Source: Monoraphidium neglectum
Taxonomy: Eukaryota; Chlorophyta; Chlorophyceae; Sphaeropleales; Selenastraceae
DNA length: 21,716 bases
Direction of reading: 5' to 3'
Assembly: GCF_000611645.1 (NCBI RefSeq)
Contig: NW_014012941.1
Location: 1-21,716, forward strand
Shown: positions 10,801 through 21,062 of the stretch, one piece after another
Numbering within the stretch: the stretch's first letter is position 1
How the letters are laid out: the number at the start of each line of letters is the position of its first letter
Position numbers and translations under genes: made by a program
Notes under the pieces: generated by a model
What the model was told of the DNA's origin: nothing
Database searches by the model: none
The model's input: only the letters and a program-made list of their open reading frames with translations

Positions 10801-12283
10801 CCTCACACAGCGCTTCCTGCTTGTGCTGACAGGTGGTGTGGCTTGATGGTGGGGGCAAGGGGGGGGGGCGGAGCAGGGCTGTGGGTTGCTGTTTGTATTG
10901 GGTGCCTGGCCCTGGCATGTGCGCGGCGATGGCGTGCACTCCAGTGGCTAGAGCGTGTTGGTTGCCAACCGTTTTGGTGCTCGGCATTTGCTGGTTCGCG
11001 CCTTGATGGTCACGGCCCTCCTCACATGCCCAGGCGAGGTTGCCTCTGAGGTGGAGCGCGTGAGCCGCACGATCAAGGGCCTCGCCAAGCGCATGGATGC
11101 AGCACTACAGGTGAGGGGGCAGTTCCGTGGGCTGGGCGCCTGTGGCGTGGGATTAGCCGGCAAACCCTGAGTTGTTTCACAGTGATCAGACCCGGCACTA
11201 TGTCACTGCTCCGTCCCAACCCTTGACCCTCCTACCCCACTCCCATGCAAAGGCCATGTTTGATTTGTACCGTGACCGCAAGCGCCGGCAGCTGGAGCGG
11301 CTGATGAGTGCGTACGTGCGTGCAGACGGCGGCCCTGTGGGCACCCCCCCTGAGCTGCGTGACATCACCCCGGGTGTGGCGGGCCTGCTGCAGGCTCTGG
11401 CCCAGGTCCAGGCTGAGGCCTACACGTACGCCAGGTGCGGTGGGGGAAAGGATTGGGGGGTGCTCAAGCCTGCACTGGGGCCGTGCGCTGCACCTTTGCA
11501 CCACTTGCGCAGCACACCTGTCTGGTGGCGGCACAATCCCCCTGCCCCCCAGGCTCCACATGTCGTACCTGCTGCCCCCCTTGCTGGAGGCTGTGGCGTC
11601 GGGCCTGAGCGCGCGGTATGCCGCCCTGGCCCCCGAGGGTCTGGCCCCGGAGGCGCTGGCGCAGTACTTCCTGGACCTGTCCTGGCTGGACGGCACACTC
11701 AGCGCTGCAGGTGGGTTGGGCTGGGTGGAGGTCACGCTGAAGGTGGGCTGTTGGTGAAAGGAGGGGCCGGATGCCGAAAGGTGCGCTGAAGTCTTGTCAG
11801 CCATCACGCGTCGTCATTTGCTGATCAAAACATGCTGCCCGATGTCTAGGCTTGAAGACAGCTGCTCCTGATTCTTTCCTGCAGGCCCACCCTCGGTGCG
11901 CGTGGACATTGACGCCGGCTACATGCTGCTGGCGCAGCGCATTGCAGGCTTCAGTGCTGGCGCGGCTGTCACTCCGCTGGGCCGCAGCCTGGCTGCTGTG
12001 AGGGACCCAGCAGAGCTCAGCAAGAGGTGTGCGGGGGCAGGGCAGAGGGGCGTAGTCGGTGCCAGTGAGGGGACACAACTTGTGAGCACCCGTCGCGAGC
12101 CTGTGGCTGCACGCGTGCTTGTGTCAGTCAGCTGCGCCGACATGTCGCATGTCCCGCCTTTCTCCCTACCGCCATGTTCCCCCTGCCTCCCCCCCCAGGC
12201 TGCAGGTGACGTGTCGCAAGCTGCTACCAGACATCTTGGGGCGCTCCACCTTCACAACCAGCAGCTTCCTGCCTGTACAGTAA
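4857..12283 (+). CDS. SEC5: Exocyst complex subunit SEC5 (EXOC2), 20 exons, 1152 aa
   Basis: SEC5 is a subunit of the octameric exocyst that tethers secretory vesicles to the plasma membrane. Exons: 4857-5039, 5373-5552, 5830-5910, 6047-6247, 6424-6693, 6873-6950, 7109-7189, 7531-7626, 7813-7938, 8164-8307, 8545-8894, 9080-9239, 9492-9581, 9812-10036, 10283-10832, 11034-11110, 11253-11434, 11553-11710, 11885-12026, 12199-12283 (TAA). All junctions keep frame: 3459 coding bases. Recognition: DPLGLGRIDP at residues 107-116, GFDPEAYL at about 222, the SEC5 signature SCKTTIDDI at 272-280, then FGPLLERHSKAERIKSVQ, FQPLFSMPSRIR and AEYKKA. Weaker similarity to plant SEC5 helical repeats continues to the C-terminus. 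Length fits plant SEC5 (about 1090). No N-terminal TIG/IPT domain as in animal EXOC2; instead there is an acidic N-terminus (residues 20-41). Gly/Asp-rich insertion at residues 816-905. Intron 14 (10037-10282) is GC-AG. Least certain: exons 3 and 4 and the end of exon 12 (an alternative donor at 9251 breaks frame). No TGTAA seen after the stop. Confidence 0.9.
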
Positions 12284-12379
12284 CACTCCTGTGCGCTCCT
12301 TCGCAGCCATGAGTGGCGGGTAACCCTGGGCAGGAAGACTGCCGGGCCTTCCAATGTGCCTGAATATAGGAGACCAATG

Positions 12380-12384
12380 TTACA
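12380..12384 (-). promoter_or_regulatory. Putative polyadenylation signal (TGTAA on minus strand) for PHT4
   Basis: Plus-strand TTACA gives TGTAA on the PHT4 sense strand, about 427 bases past its stop codon. Used here, the PHT4 transcript end would overlap the SEC5 3' UTR in antisense. The motif is short and the assignment is tentative. Confidence 0.3.
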
Positions 12385-12538
12385 GCACATGTGCAGCACA
12401 GGACGCTCTCAGAAGCAGGCAGCCAAAGGATTCACCTGTTGGGCCTGCTGAGAACACACCTAGTAGGAGGATATGGGTCTCGGAGCCTGGAAATCTGCAT
12501 TCTGTACACCCAGCGTTGCCTCACAGCGGGTTCCAACC

Positions 12539-12598
12539 CACACACACATACACAGGCACACACCCACGCCCACACACACAGACACACATACGCACAGC
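12539..12598. repeat. Imperfect (CA)n microsatellite between convergent SEC5 and PHT4 ends
   Basis: A CA-rich tract with interruptions (CACACACATACACAGGCACA and onward) lies in the 527-base gap between the SEC5 stop and the PHT4 stop, probably within one or both 3' UTRs. The rest of the gap holds no ORF I can support. Confidence 0.8.
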
Positions 12599-12810
12599 AA
12601 CCTCTCCCATACAAAAAGCCATGTCATTAATGGGCTGGGAGGCGTTGCAACAACTGCACCACAAAGTTGTGCTGAGTCAATAGCGAGAGGCAGCGCGCTT
12701 GTCCAAAAGCGCAACTGTCGCATGGCCCTGCTCGGCAGGTCCAAAGGTGAATTTGCAGCACCAGCACCGACACGTGCTCACCGTTGCAAAAGCTGCTGTT
12801 GTGCCATCAA

Positions 12811-15136
12811 TTATTCAAACTGGCGCTCCCCCGACCCCAGCAGCAGGTAGCCGGCCGTGCCAAACACATACATCCCAGCCACCAGGGTCCACACCGCCGA
12901 CCACGAGTTGCCTGCGTCCAGCAGCACGCCTGTGGCGTAGACCGAGGCGCTGCCCACCAGGCTGCTGAGCGCGTTCGTGACGCCAAAGAGCACGGGGGCG
13001 TACCGGTCCCCGGCAATGTCCTGGTGGTTGGAGGCAAAACCAGCCGACTGGAAACCGCCCAGCGCCACGGACCCGATCATCAGGGGGATGGCCGTTTCCA
13101 GGCCCAGGCCGTCCTGCGCGTCTGCCAGCACCAGCAGGCAGGCTGCAGGCAGCAGCATGCCGGCGCTTTGCATCAGCTTGCGGGTCTGAGTAGTCGTGAG
13201 GGTGCCGTTGTTGACCAGGGTGTCTGCAATCCACCCGCTGCTGGCAGACACGACTGCACTAGCCACCCTGGTGGAGCAGGTGGCCAGCGGGTGGGGAGGG
13301 CAGTACAAGTAAGCCTAGGCTGAACAGTGCGCTTCAGGCGAGGGCAGTCTGAACTAGGGAGCCAGGCTGCCGCCCTCTAAATCCCCACACGCATGCGAAG
13401 CTGGAGTGGGGTTTGCAAACCCCCTGCTCAGCCCCATCTAGCCCTCTCTGCCGGGCTCACCATGGGAAGATGCTCAGAGTGGCCGAACTGGAAACGTCAA
13501 GATGGAACACATCGCTGTAGAAGCTGGGCAGCCAGCTGAGAATGATGTAGTGCCCCGACCCAAACATCGAGTGTGCACACATCAGGCCTATAAATGCCCG
13601 ATTGGTCAGGAAGCGACGCCACGGCAGTTTGAACAGGCTGGGCATTGGGTCTGACGGGGCCAGCCACGCGCTGCTGTTGCCGCTGCCGCTGCCGCTGCTG
13701 CTGCCGCCGCCACTGCTGCCAGTGCTGCTGCCGCCGCTGCTGCTGCCGCCGCTGCTGCTGCCGCCGCTGCTGCTGCCGCCGCTGCTGCTCCTGGCAGCAC
13801 CACCGGTACTGCCGGTCTCCGGTGATGCTGCTTGGGTCGAGGCGTCTGCCGCCGCCTGCTGCTCTTGCTCCCGCTGCTTGAAGAGCGGAGGAACCTCGCC
13901 CACCATTGTCTGCCAGAACACCATCCAGACCATCCCCAAGGAGCCATACACCTGAAGGTTAGGGTTGAGCAGCACAAGTCCAACACATCAGCGGTCGCAC
14001 ACCAGCAGCACACGCGGCATCCTCCCGGTGGCAGGAGGCACACTGATTGTGATGCCCGTGCAGTCTCACATGCATGGCGGCCGTGCGTCAGGGCCGTACA
14101 CACCACACCCACCAGGAACACGGCGGGCCAGCCCAGCCGTTCGATGATCAGCGGCGCCGTCAGGAGGGCCAGGATGGTGCCAATCTGACCGCCACCGTAG
14201 ACCATTGTCAGCGCGCGGCTGCGGCTGCCGGGGGGCACCCACCCCTTCACAACGCTCTGGACGCAGGGGTAGGCCGTGCCTTCCCCACACCCCATTAGGA
14301 AGCGCGTTCCCAGCAACAGCGGCATAGCGCGCGTCGCCGCAGCGGCAGGCGTGAGCATTGTGAAGAAACTCCAGACCACCACGCCAGTGCCCAGGGTGCG
14401 CTTGGCGCCAACAGTGGCGGACAGGTAGCCGCCGACCAGGTTGGTGATGGTGTAGCCTTTGCGGTGAGAGTGTAAGCAGCACGGAATGGCATGTGTGTGG
14501 GTGAGTCAAGGTCTGAAGCAACACTACTAATCGGGCTCATCGTTTGATCCAGCATGCTCCTGACCCCTGCCTGACCATCAAACCTGCCCCCAACCCCCTG
14601 CATTTGCACCCACCCATAAAGAAAAGACCGTTGATCTCGCCCTTTATGGTGTCAGACCAGTCGAACTGCTGCGCCATGGGCAGGATTGCAACTGACATTG
14701 CCGCGCGGTCGATGCTGCATATCATGGCCGCAGTTGCTGCTAGAGCCACCACGCCTCCCCACGGGACGGCAGACTCCGCCTGTACCGCCCCCGCTGGCAC
14801 CTCCTCAGCCGCTGCAGCCGCGACCGCGCCGGCACCCTCCCCTGCGGCATGAGGGATGCGGCGCGGCTTCCCGAGCGTCGCCGTGGGTGGCGCCAGCGGC
14901 GGCTTGAACTGAGTAGCAGCGCTCGCCAGATTTCCACCTGGCGTGTTGCTGCCCCCAGCATCTCCACCTCTGCCGTCTACTGAACCGGGTCCGCTGCTGC
15001 CATCCCCCAGTGCTGTCGCTGCCTTGCCGCCGCGCCGGCAAGCGCTGCTGCGCAACGCGATGCTGCATGGCGGCGATGCAGCGAACCACCCCCGCGGCTG
15101 GGCCAAGGAGTGAGCCGCATGGGCCGCTGCCCGCAT
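12811..15136 (-). CDS. PHT4: PHT4-family (ANTR, SLC17-type MFS) plastid phosphate/anion transporter, 4 exons, 604 aa
   Basis: Exons on the minus strand: 15136-14614, 14456-14113, 13951-13461, 13267-12811 (TAA); 1815 coding bases, phases 1, 0 and 2 all consistent. The start is the first ATG of the frame and begins an Ala/Arg/Ser-rich segment (MRAAAHAAHSLAQPRGWFAA) typical of a chloroplast transit peptide. MFS features: ICSIDRAAMSVAILPMA at residues 139-155, GYTITNLVGGYLSATVGAKR after the first exon junction, RFLMGCGEGTAYPCVQSVV, the GGGQIG helix, LSWLPSFYSDVF, GWIADTLV and SNHQDIA at 532-538. These are hallmarks of PHT4/ANTR carriers, which move phosphate (some members ascorbate or other anions) across plastid envelope or thylakoid membranes, commonly coupled to Na+ or H+. 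The central loop between the two six-helix halves carries a Ser/Gly insertion (about residues 315-390), absent from the plant homologues I know. Exact substrate and membrane are not determinable here. Confidence 0.92.
13730..13789 (-). repeat. Four exact 15-bp tandem units in the PHT4 central-loop coding sequence
   Basis: The plus-strand unit GCCGCCGCTGCTGCT occurs four times in exact tandem, flanked by degenerate GCC/GCT copies from about 13671 to 13797. On the sense strand each unit encodes Ser-Ser-Ser-Gly-Gly. This is an in-frame minisatellite. Confidence 0.92.
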
Positions 15137-16804
15137 GACAACAGGCGCCAGGCCTTGGTGATGGTAGGAGGCCTTTGACAATGGTGCCTGGGCTCGCGTT
15201 GACGTTGTGATTGCGCTCAAGCCCACTCGATTCTGTGATGGGCTTGCAGAAGGATCGGGTCTTTCTCGGCCTCAAGGAGATTGTATGATTGTTCCCCGGC
15301 ACAAGCAGACGTGCAGGGGCGAGGATCTTGAGCATAAACTCGGATTTCACTCCGCGAGTGAGCAAATGGAGCAAGGCTGCGTTTGCGACATGTTCGGACT
15401 CACAAAAAAATCAGATGCATCAGTTGCCGTGCATTCGCCGTGCAGGTCAGCTGACAGCGTCCGGTGGCATCGCCCAAGTGACAGCCGTCACTACCAGTGC
15501 AGCGCGCACAGCACGCGTGATCACATGATCACTAGTCTGGCTTTTGCATCCGAACACAACTTGCATCGATCGATGCCAGTATGGTGCTTTGGTGGTATCA
15601 TGTGTCGTCAGGGGATGCCTGTCAGGTCACGGAATTGCAGGGCGAACCTGGTTGATGCATGCTGGGCAATGGCTCGCACCCATTGGGGCCACCTGTACTT
15701 ACTCACAGTCATGACACATGCATAACACTCGTTGTGCATGCAGTTACGAAAACTTTCTTACCTGGTGAGCCTGAGATATGCTATCCCCGCACACTCTGAG
15801 CACCCCAGCGAGTGTGGCAAGCCGCATCATCAACAAACATGAGGGGCACTCCTGCCCATGGCTGCTCCACAGAGAATCTTTGAAATCATCCGTGTGGTTT
15901 GCCACAAGTTGTCCTGGGAAGGGTTGCAGTGCGCGCCCCTGTGAAAACCCATACCACAAGGGTGGGCATGCATGAAGCTTGTGCTGGTGCGCCTAGAGTA
16001 GGTTCTCTTGGAGGCGGTCAGCCGTTGGGGAGTCTGCCTGCATCCCTTGACATAAGTGACTTGCACGAGATTGGCGAGTAATGCGATTCAAGTACTCATC
16101 TGTGGTGGTTGTTAAACAAGCGACATGCATTGTCGCGTCATCCTACAGCCCAAAGGTGTAGGTTGAACATAAAGCCTTCTGCGAAATTGCAATACTCCAG
16201 GCACAGCGTGCTGGTCCTGCAATAAACGGGAGGATAGAGGGCTGGTCCAGATCAGAGACGGGCAGTACAACCCAGCTTGCCCCAGGCATGCGTAACAGGT
16301 GAGAAATTCTCCCTGTGGTGAATGCTCCTGACTTGCCAACATGCCGACAACCGCAGGTGCTGGAGACCTTTGTAAGGGAATCTGCTGTAAGGTCACCATT
16401 GGTGCCTCACAGATGGATGGGCCCTCTCACCAGAGAACCCTGTTTTTGCAAGGGACCTCGTGTGCAAGTACCGCACGCCAAGTGCTGTAGTAAAGGAAGG
16501 CGATTGTAACCGACAAGGCGTTCTGCTGCTTACGCCCTGTAACAATAATTGAGTTGATACCCTTGGTGCACTCGTGGCAATCACAGGGTCTAGTCATGGC
16601 TGATGAGCTCCGTGTGCACTGACGGCTGCTGGCAAACTACAGGATCAAAGGGCACCCACACACCAGCTAAAATCTCGGCGCCACTGACACTGTGTACACC
16701 CCCAAAGCTCGCATCAGACCTTGCTATTATTCGTTTTACAGTCTCAGTTACTATCCAAAGCCTCACCCGACAGATCACGCATCCCGTCAAGAAGACACGG
16801 AGCA
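15137..16804. promoter_or_regulatory. Divergent intergenic region between PHT4 and CYP38; no gene seen
   Basis: This 1668-base region lies between the starts of two plastid-protein genes transcribed away from each other and should hold both promoters and 5' UTRs. The longest ORF (15207-15725, 172 codons) has no recognisable domain. Visible sequence features are a perfect 14-bp palindrome GCATCGATCGATGC at 15563-15576, two TGATCA palindromes near 15523-15537, and repeated TGCAT/ATGCA cores (about 15414, 15562, 15655, 15717, 15736, 15965, 16124). No clear TATA box was identified. Confidence 0.45.
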
Positions 16805-19800
16805 ATGGCGTCCTTTGGCAGCACAATGCAGCGGCGCCTGGGGCAGAGGGCATCGGTTTCCGGCCTTAGGGCACCAACCCCGGTCTTCGGGGGCAGAACT
16901 CAGCAACGGGTGGCGTGCAAGGCCCATCAGCGTCAGGAGGGCGAGGTGGGTCGGTGGGGTGGGGATGCGATCCATTTTGGGCTCATTTCGCCTTCTGCAC
17001 GATCGCATGGCCTTCAAACTCGATCCATGTGCGATTCGGCAGGGCCCCGACTTTTTGCAGCGGTGCGCGGTCGGCCTGCTGGCCGCAGCGACCGCCGTGA
17101 TGCCCCTCATGGCCTTTGAGGTGCGCAGCATGGCTCGCGGCCGGGTCGGCAGGTCTGAGGGTTTGAAGGGCATTTGTCAACCAGCATGAAGCCCTCAATG
17201 GGCTTGACCCGGTGTCATGCCGCGTACGCACACGACTGGCGCGCCTGTTGACGCTGTGCGGGTTCGCGGGGATGCCTAAGGACCGTTGCTGTTGCGACAC
17301 GGACACATGCATGCATGTCGTCAAAAAATCCTCAACTTGGTTCATCATCTAAGCCCGAAATCATCTGTCAATCCGTGTCTGCTCTTGCCCCATGCACCTG
17401 CCCCAGGCGCCCCCGGCATATGCGAAGCTGACTGCAGGCGACGGCGTCAAGAATGCATCTGCTATTCTGCGCAACGCACTGCCCATCAACAACAAGCCCA
17501 TACGCCAGGCACAGGTGCGCCGGCACCGCATGGGCCCTGACAGCAGCGGCAAACTCGTTCAACGCGTGCATCTGCAGCACGCAGGCCTTGCGCGACGATG
17601 CATTGTTTGCAGGTGCATGTGGCCCCCTCGCCTGACACTGGCCACCAGCCCCCCGGAACCTGAACCCCTGGACGACCCCTTGCCTCCACCACGGCTGCCA
17701 GAGGGCCCTGGAGGCGATTAGCGAGGAGCTGCGCGTGCCCGGCTCGAAGTCCCTGGGGCCGATTGCGCGCTCCCTGCGCACGGCCCAGAGCGCCATCAGC
17801 AGTGGCCGCGACAAGATCGTGGCCGATTTCGCGCCCTCCAAGAGGGCTGAGGGCCAGGCTGCTCTGGCTAAGCTGGAGGCCTCCCTGGTTGAGTTCAACG
17901 CCATCATCGACGCCAAGGACAAGCAGGTGGGTGCCTTGTGGTCCCCGCCCCCATCCCTAGAGGTGGTTGTGTGTTGAGTTGTGGTTGGTGCATGAAACGG
18001 ATCGGGGTCGGCAATGGCAGGACGATCGCGGTATGTCAACGCACAGCTGTCATGCGGTAGCACTGCGCCTGAGTGCGCGCATGGCTTCTCAGTCGTATCT
18101 AAAGTTGCTGCTCCGGCTGACCTGCACTGCAACGCCACCCGTCCTCCTGCTCTGGCTGCTTCCCGACCATCTCAGCTGGTGCCCATCAAGCAGCGGGAGT
18201 GCCTGGAGTACGTGGGGCAGGTGGAGGAGGCGATGGTGTCGGGCCTCACCTTTGAGGTGCCCAAGGAGTACGCTGACAGGCCCCTGCTCAAGGTGGGCTG
18301 GCGGCTGGCTGTGTCAGGGGAGGGCAGTAGCCTCGCGTCCGTTCACGTTGGCATCAAGAGGGAACAGTGGCACGACTGCCACACATAACACACATTCACG
18401 ACTCAATATGCCGGGATGGCATTCTTTGTGCTTCGCCGGCACTCCCTGAAGCAGTCTGATTGCCAAACCATTCCTTCTTGTCCTGCCCCCATCAATATGA
18501 CCGACCACTCAGGGCCGCGCCACGCTGGAGATGAAGGTGGACATCCGTGAGACACCCGAGGGGCCCATTTCCCCAACCCTGACCATTGTTCTTGATGGCT
18601 ACAACGCACCCGTGTCAGCCGGCCAGGTGTGGCGATGGTGGCGGCCTGTTGTTGAAACCGCTGAGCACCCGGGTCTCTGCAAAATGCAGGATCCAGCCAT
18701 GCCCTCTTGCAATACGTTGAAGCGGATTGTGGAGCGGTCCTCAACTCCTCCATAATTATCACCAGCACGTGTTGCCCCACCAACCCCCACAGAACCAAGT
18801 CCGCTGAAACTGTTGCGTTCGCATCACCCACACTCCATCAATCCCTTTCCCACTGCTTCCCCCCTGCCCTCTCCTCCCCTTCCCTTACCCAACCTCACCC
18901 ACCTTCCAGTTCCTGGACCTGGTGCAGCGCGGCTTTTACAATGGGATGGAGATCCAGCGCTCTGATGGCTTCGTGGTGCAGACTGGGGACCCTGATGGCC
19001 CTGCGACCGGGTTTGTGGACCCCGACACGGGCAAGCTGCGCATGTGAGTGGCTGGTACAAACTCGCGTGGCTGTGTGGAGCAGTGGGTGGCGCCTGCATG
19101 TCTGCAGGGTCTTGCAGCGCGTGACAGGGGCCCCTTGCTGAGCTGCCTGTGCAGCTGGCAGGCTTGCAACAGGGGTCACAGCCAAACCCTAGCCAAATGC
19201 GCCATCGTGCTCACCGCATCTTCCCCAGCGTGCAATGCTCCCTCTCCCTTAGTCCCCTCCGCCCATGTTGCTCTTGTGCCCCTGACTGCTGCAGTGTCCC
19301 CATGGAGATCCGTGTGGAGGGCGACAAGGAGCCGGTGTACGACCTCAACCTGGAGGACTTGGGTCGCTACAACGAGACACCAGTGCTGCCCTTCAACGCA
19401 TACGGCACGCTGGCCTGGGCCCGCGCGGAGTTTGACAACAACAGTGCCAGCAGCCAGGTGAGGGGAATGGTCGGTCGTATCCAGCACGCTGCCAGAGCCG
19501 GTGCCAGGGTTAGGATTTACCTGTCATTTCCTTTGCTTGAGCTTTGCCCCGGCTCCCCTGCCAGATCCTCTCTGACGCGCGCCCCCCTCCCACGACGCCC
19601 CCCTTTTCTGTAGGTTTTCTTCCTGCTCAAGGAGAGTGAGCTGACCCCCACTGGCGCCAACCTGCTTGACGGCCGCTATGCGGTCTTCGGGTACGTGGTG
19701 CAGAACCAGGACACCCTGGGCCTCATGAAGGTGGGCGACAAGATCGAGTTCATCAAGGTGGTCAAGGGGGCCGAAAACCTCGTCAACGGTGCCAAGCCCA

Positions 19801-19871
19801 AGCAGCAGAAGGCGCCGCAGCTCGAGGCTGCCGTAGCAGAGGTGGCGGAGGCAGCGGTTGTTGACAGCTAG
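16805..19871 (+). CDS. CYP38: CYP38/TLP40 thylakoid-lumen cyclophilin-type protein, 9 exons, 439 aa
   Basis: Exons: 16805-16945, 17061-17120, 17407-17514, 17702-17926, 18176-18292, 18513-18626, 18910-19043, 19295-19457, 19614-19871 (TAG); 1320 coding bases, all junctions in frame. Length matches plant CYP38 (about 437). The N-terminus is bipartite: a transit peptide with a likely cut near RVAC/KA (residue 39), then a hydrophobic lumen signal ([20 protein letters not shown]) with cleavage after AYA at residue 73. Next comes the CYP38 helical domain ([34 protein letters not shown]), then a cyclophilin domain from about residue 222: [63 protein letters not shown]. In plants CYP38/TLP40 assists photosystem II assembly and repair in the lumen. 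Cyclophilin active-site Arg272, Phe276 and Gln279 are kept, but the Trp121 and His126 equivalents (human CypA numbering) are Leu371 and Tyr376, so isomerase activity is doubtful. ATG context AGCAATGGC is favourable. Confidence 0.95.
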
Positions 19872-21062
19872 GCAGAGATGTGCAGTTCTTGAGGGTCAAA
19901 AGCAACATTTTTGAGATCTTCGGCGCTGCCTCTCGCTTTTTGCCATTTGGTGAGACATGCGCGCAAGGTCGAGCCAGCAGAGTGCAACAGCGCAGCATGC
20001 AGCTTCTGCACTATTCTGGTAATTTTGGGCTACGCGACGGAAGGAAGGCCATGCACTCTGCTTGTCAGAATGCAACAAGCTTGGTGGTCGGAACCTCCTT
20101 TGCCGCGGTTTTTGTGCTTCTCTCGTGCGCCCTGCAACAGTGCTTGCTGATTGTACACCCATGGAAGATACCACTGGGATCAGTGCAGCCACGCACTTTG
20201 TAAGCATTTGTCTGCTGCCCATAACCAGATTCAGAAACCAACAATTATACATTGCATTCAAAACATCTCACAGCCACTCCCGTGCAAGCTCATCCAGGCA
20301 GTGAGGCTAGCTGACGGTGCCGTCAGCTGGTGACCGTTTCCTGGGCTGCAGTCAAGCAAGCACTCTGAATCTTGAGGTGGGTGGGCTGCGCCGGGCAGCC
20401 CGCACTAAACTACAGGCACTTGCATTCCCTCACATGAATGCCGGTGATGTCAAGGTTCGGGCCCCCAGCAACAACTCTGCGAGCCGGGGTTCTCGTGTCT
20501 GTAACGCGCTGCCTCGGCTTCTACAAGTCTTCAATGGTGCTTGTCAGCCGCGTTTTTCCTGCCCAGTGGGTGCTGTGCGATGGGTGCAACTTGTGCTGTG
20601 CAGGGCGAATAGGGCAACACTAGCTTATCTTCCTCAGGCTAGTTGGGCAGGTTAGGGTATGTGGGTTCACCCCCTTTGAGGCGTGCTGGCGTCACAGGTC
20701 CACACTCACGTGATCAGGGGTCACCAGTGACATCGCCCAAGTGACGCCGTGCTGAGTCAAGGCGTGCACACCTCAGAACCTGGCACCTGCTGTTTTGCAC
20801 TGGCACCAGCCGCACCAGCCAGCCCTTGATGAGGTGGATCCAGCCAGCGGCAGTAACCCCTCAGTCATGTGTGACTGGTGGTGACATCACCTTATGATGT
20901 ATCATCACTCACCATGACGTCATGCCAAAAAAAGTGAGGGGCCTCTAACAGCTGCATGCTCAATGGTTGCTGCAGCCCTGGGCTGGAGTGCACAACCACC
21001 TTGAGCCGACCCAAACCACCCTGGGGGCGTGGGTGGAAGTGATTTTCAACGGGTTGGGGTTT
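19872..21062. other. CYP38 3' UTR followed by gene-free, probably subtelomeric sequence
   Basis: Only short ORFs (up to 121 codons) without recognisable features occur. The first 330 bases are probably CYP38 3' UTR. From about 20690 to 20925 the sequence is dense in GTGAC/GTCAC words and contains a perfect 12-bp palindrome CATGACGTCATG (20913-20924). The region runs into the TTTAGGG-bearing repeats. Confidence 0.5.
20199..20203 (+). promoter_or_regulatory. Putative polyadenylation signal TGTAA for CYP38
   Basis: TGTAA lies 328 bases after the CYP38 stop on the sense strand, a typical 3' UTR length in green algae. Confidence 0.5.

Noticed and set aside
11232..11807. 191-codon minus-strand ORF
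   Set aside because: It is antisense to SEC5 exons 17 and 18, whose sense frames match the family and join in phase.
15207..15725. 172-codon plus-strand ORF between PHT4 and CYP38
   Set aside because: No domain, signal peptide or splice context; composition resembles non-coding DNA and the ORF overlaps the expected PHT4 promoter region.
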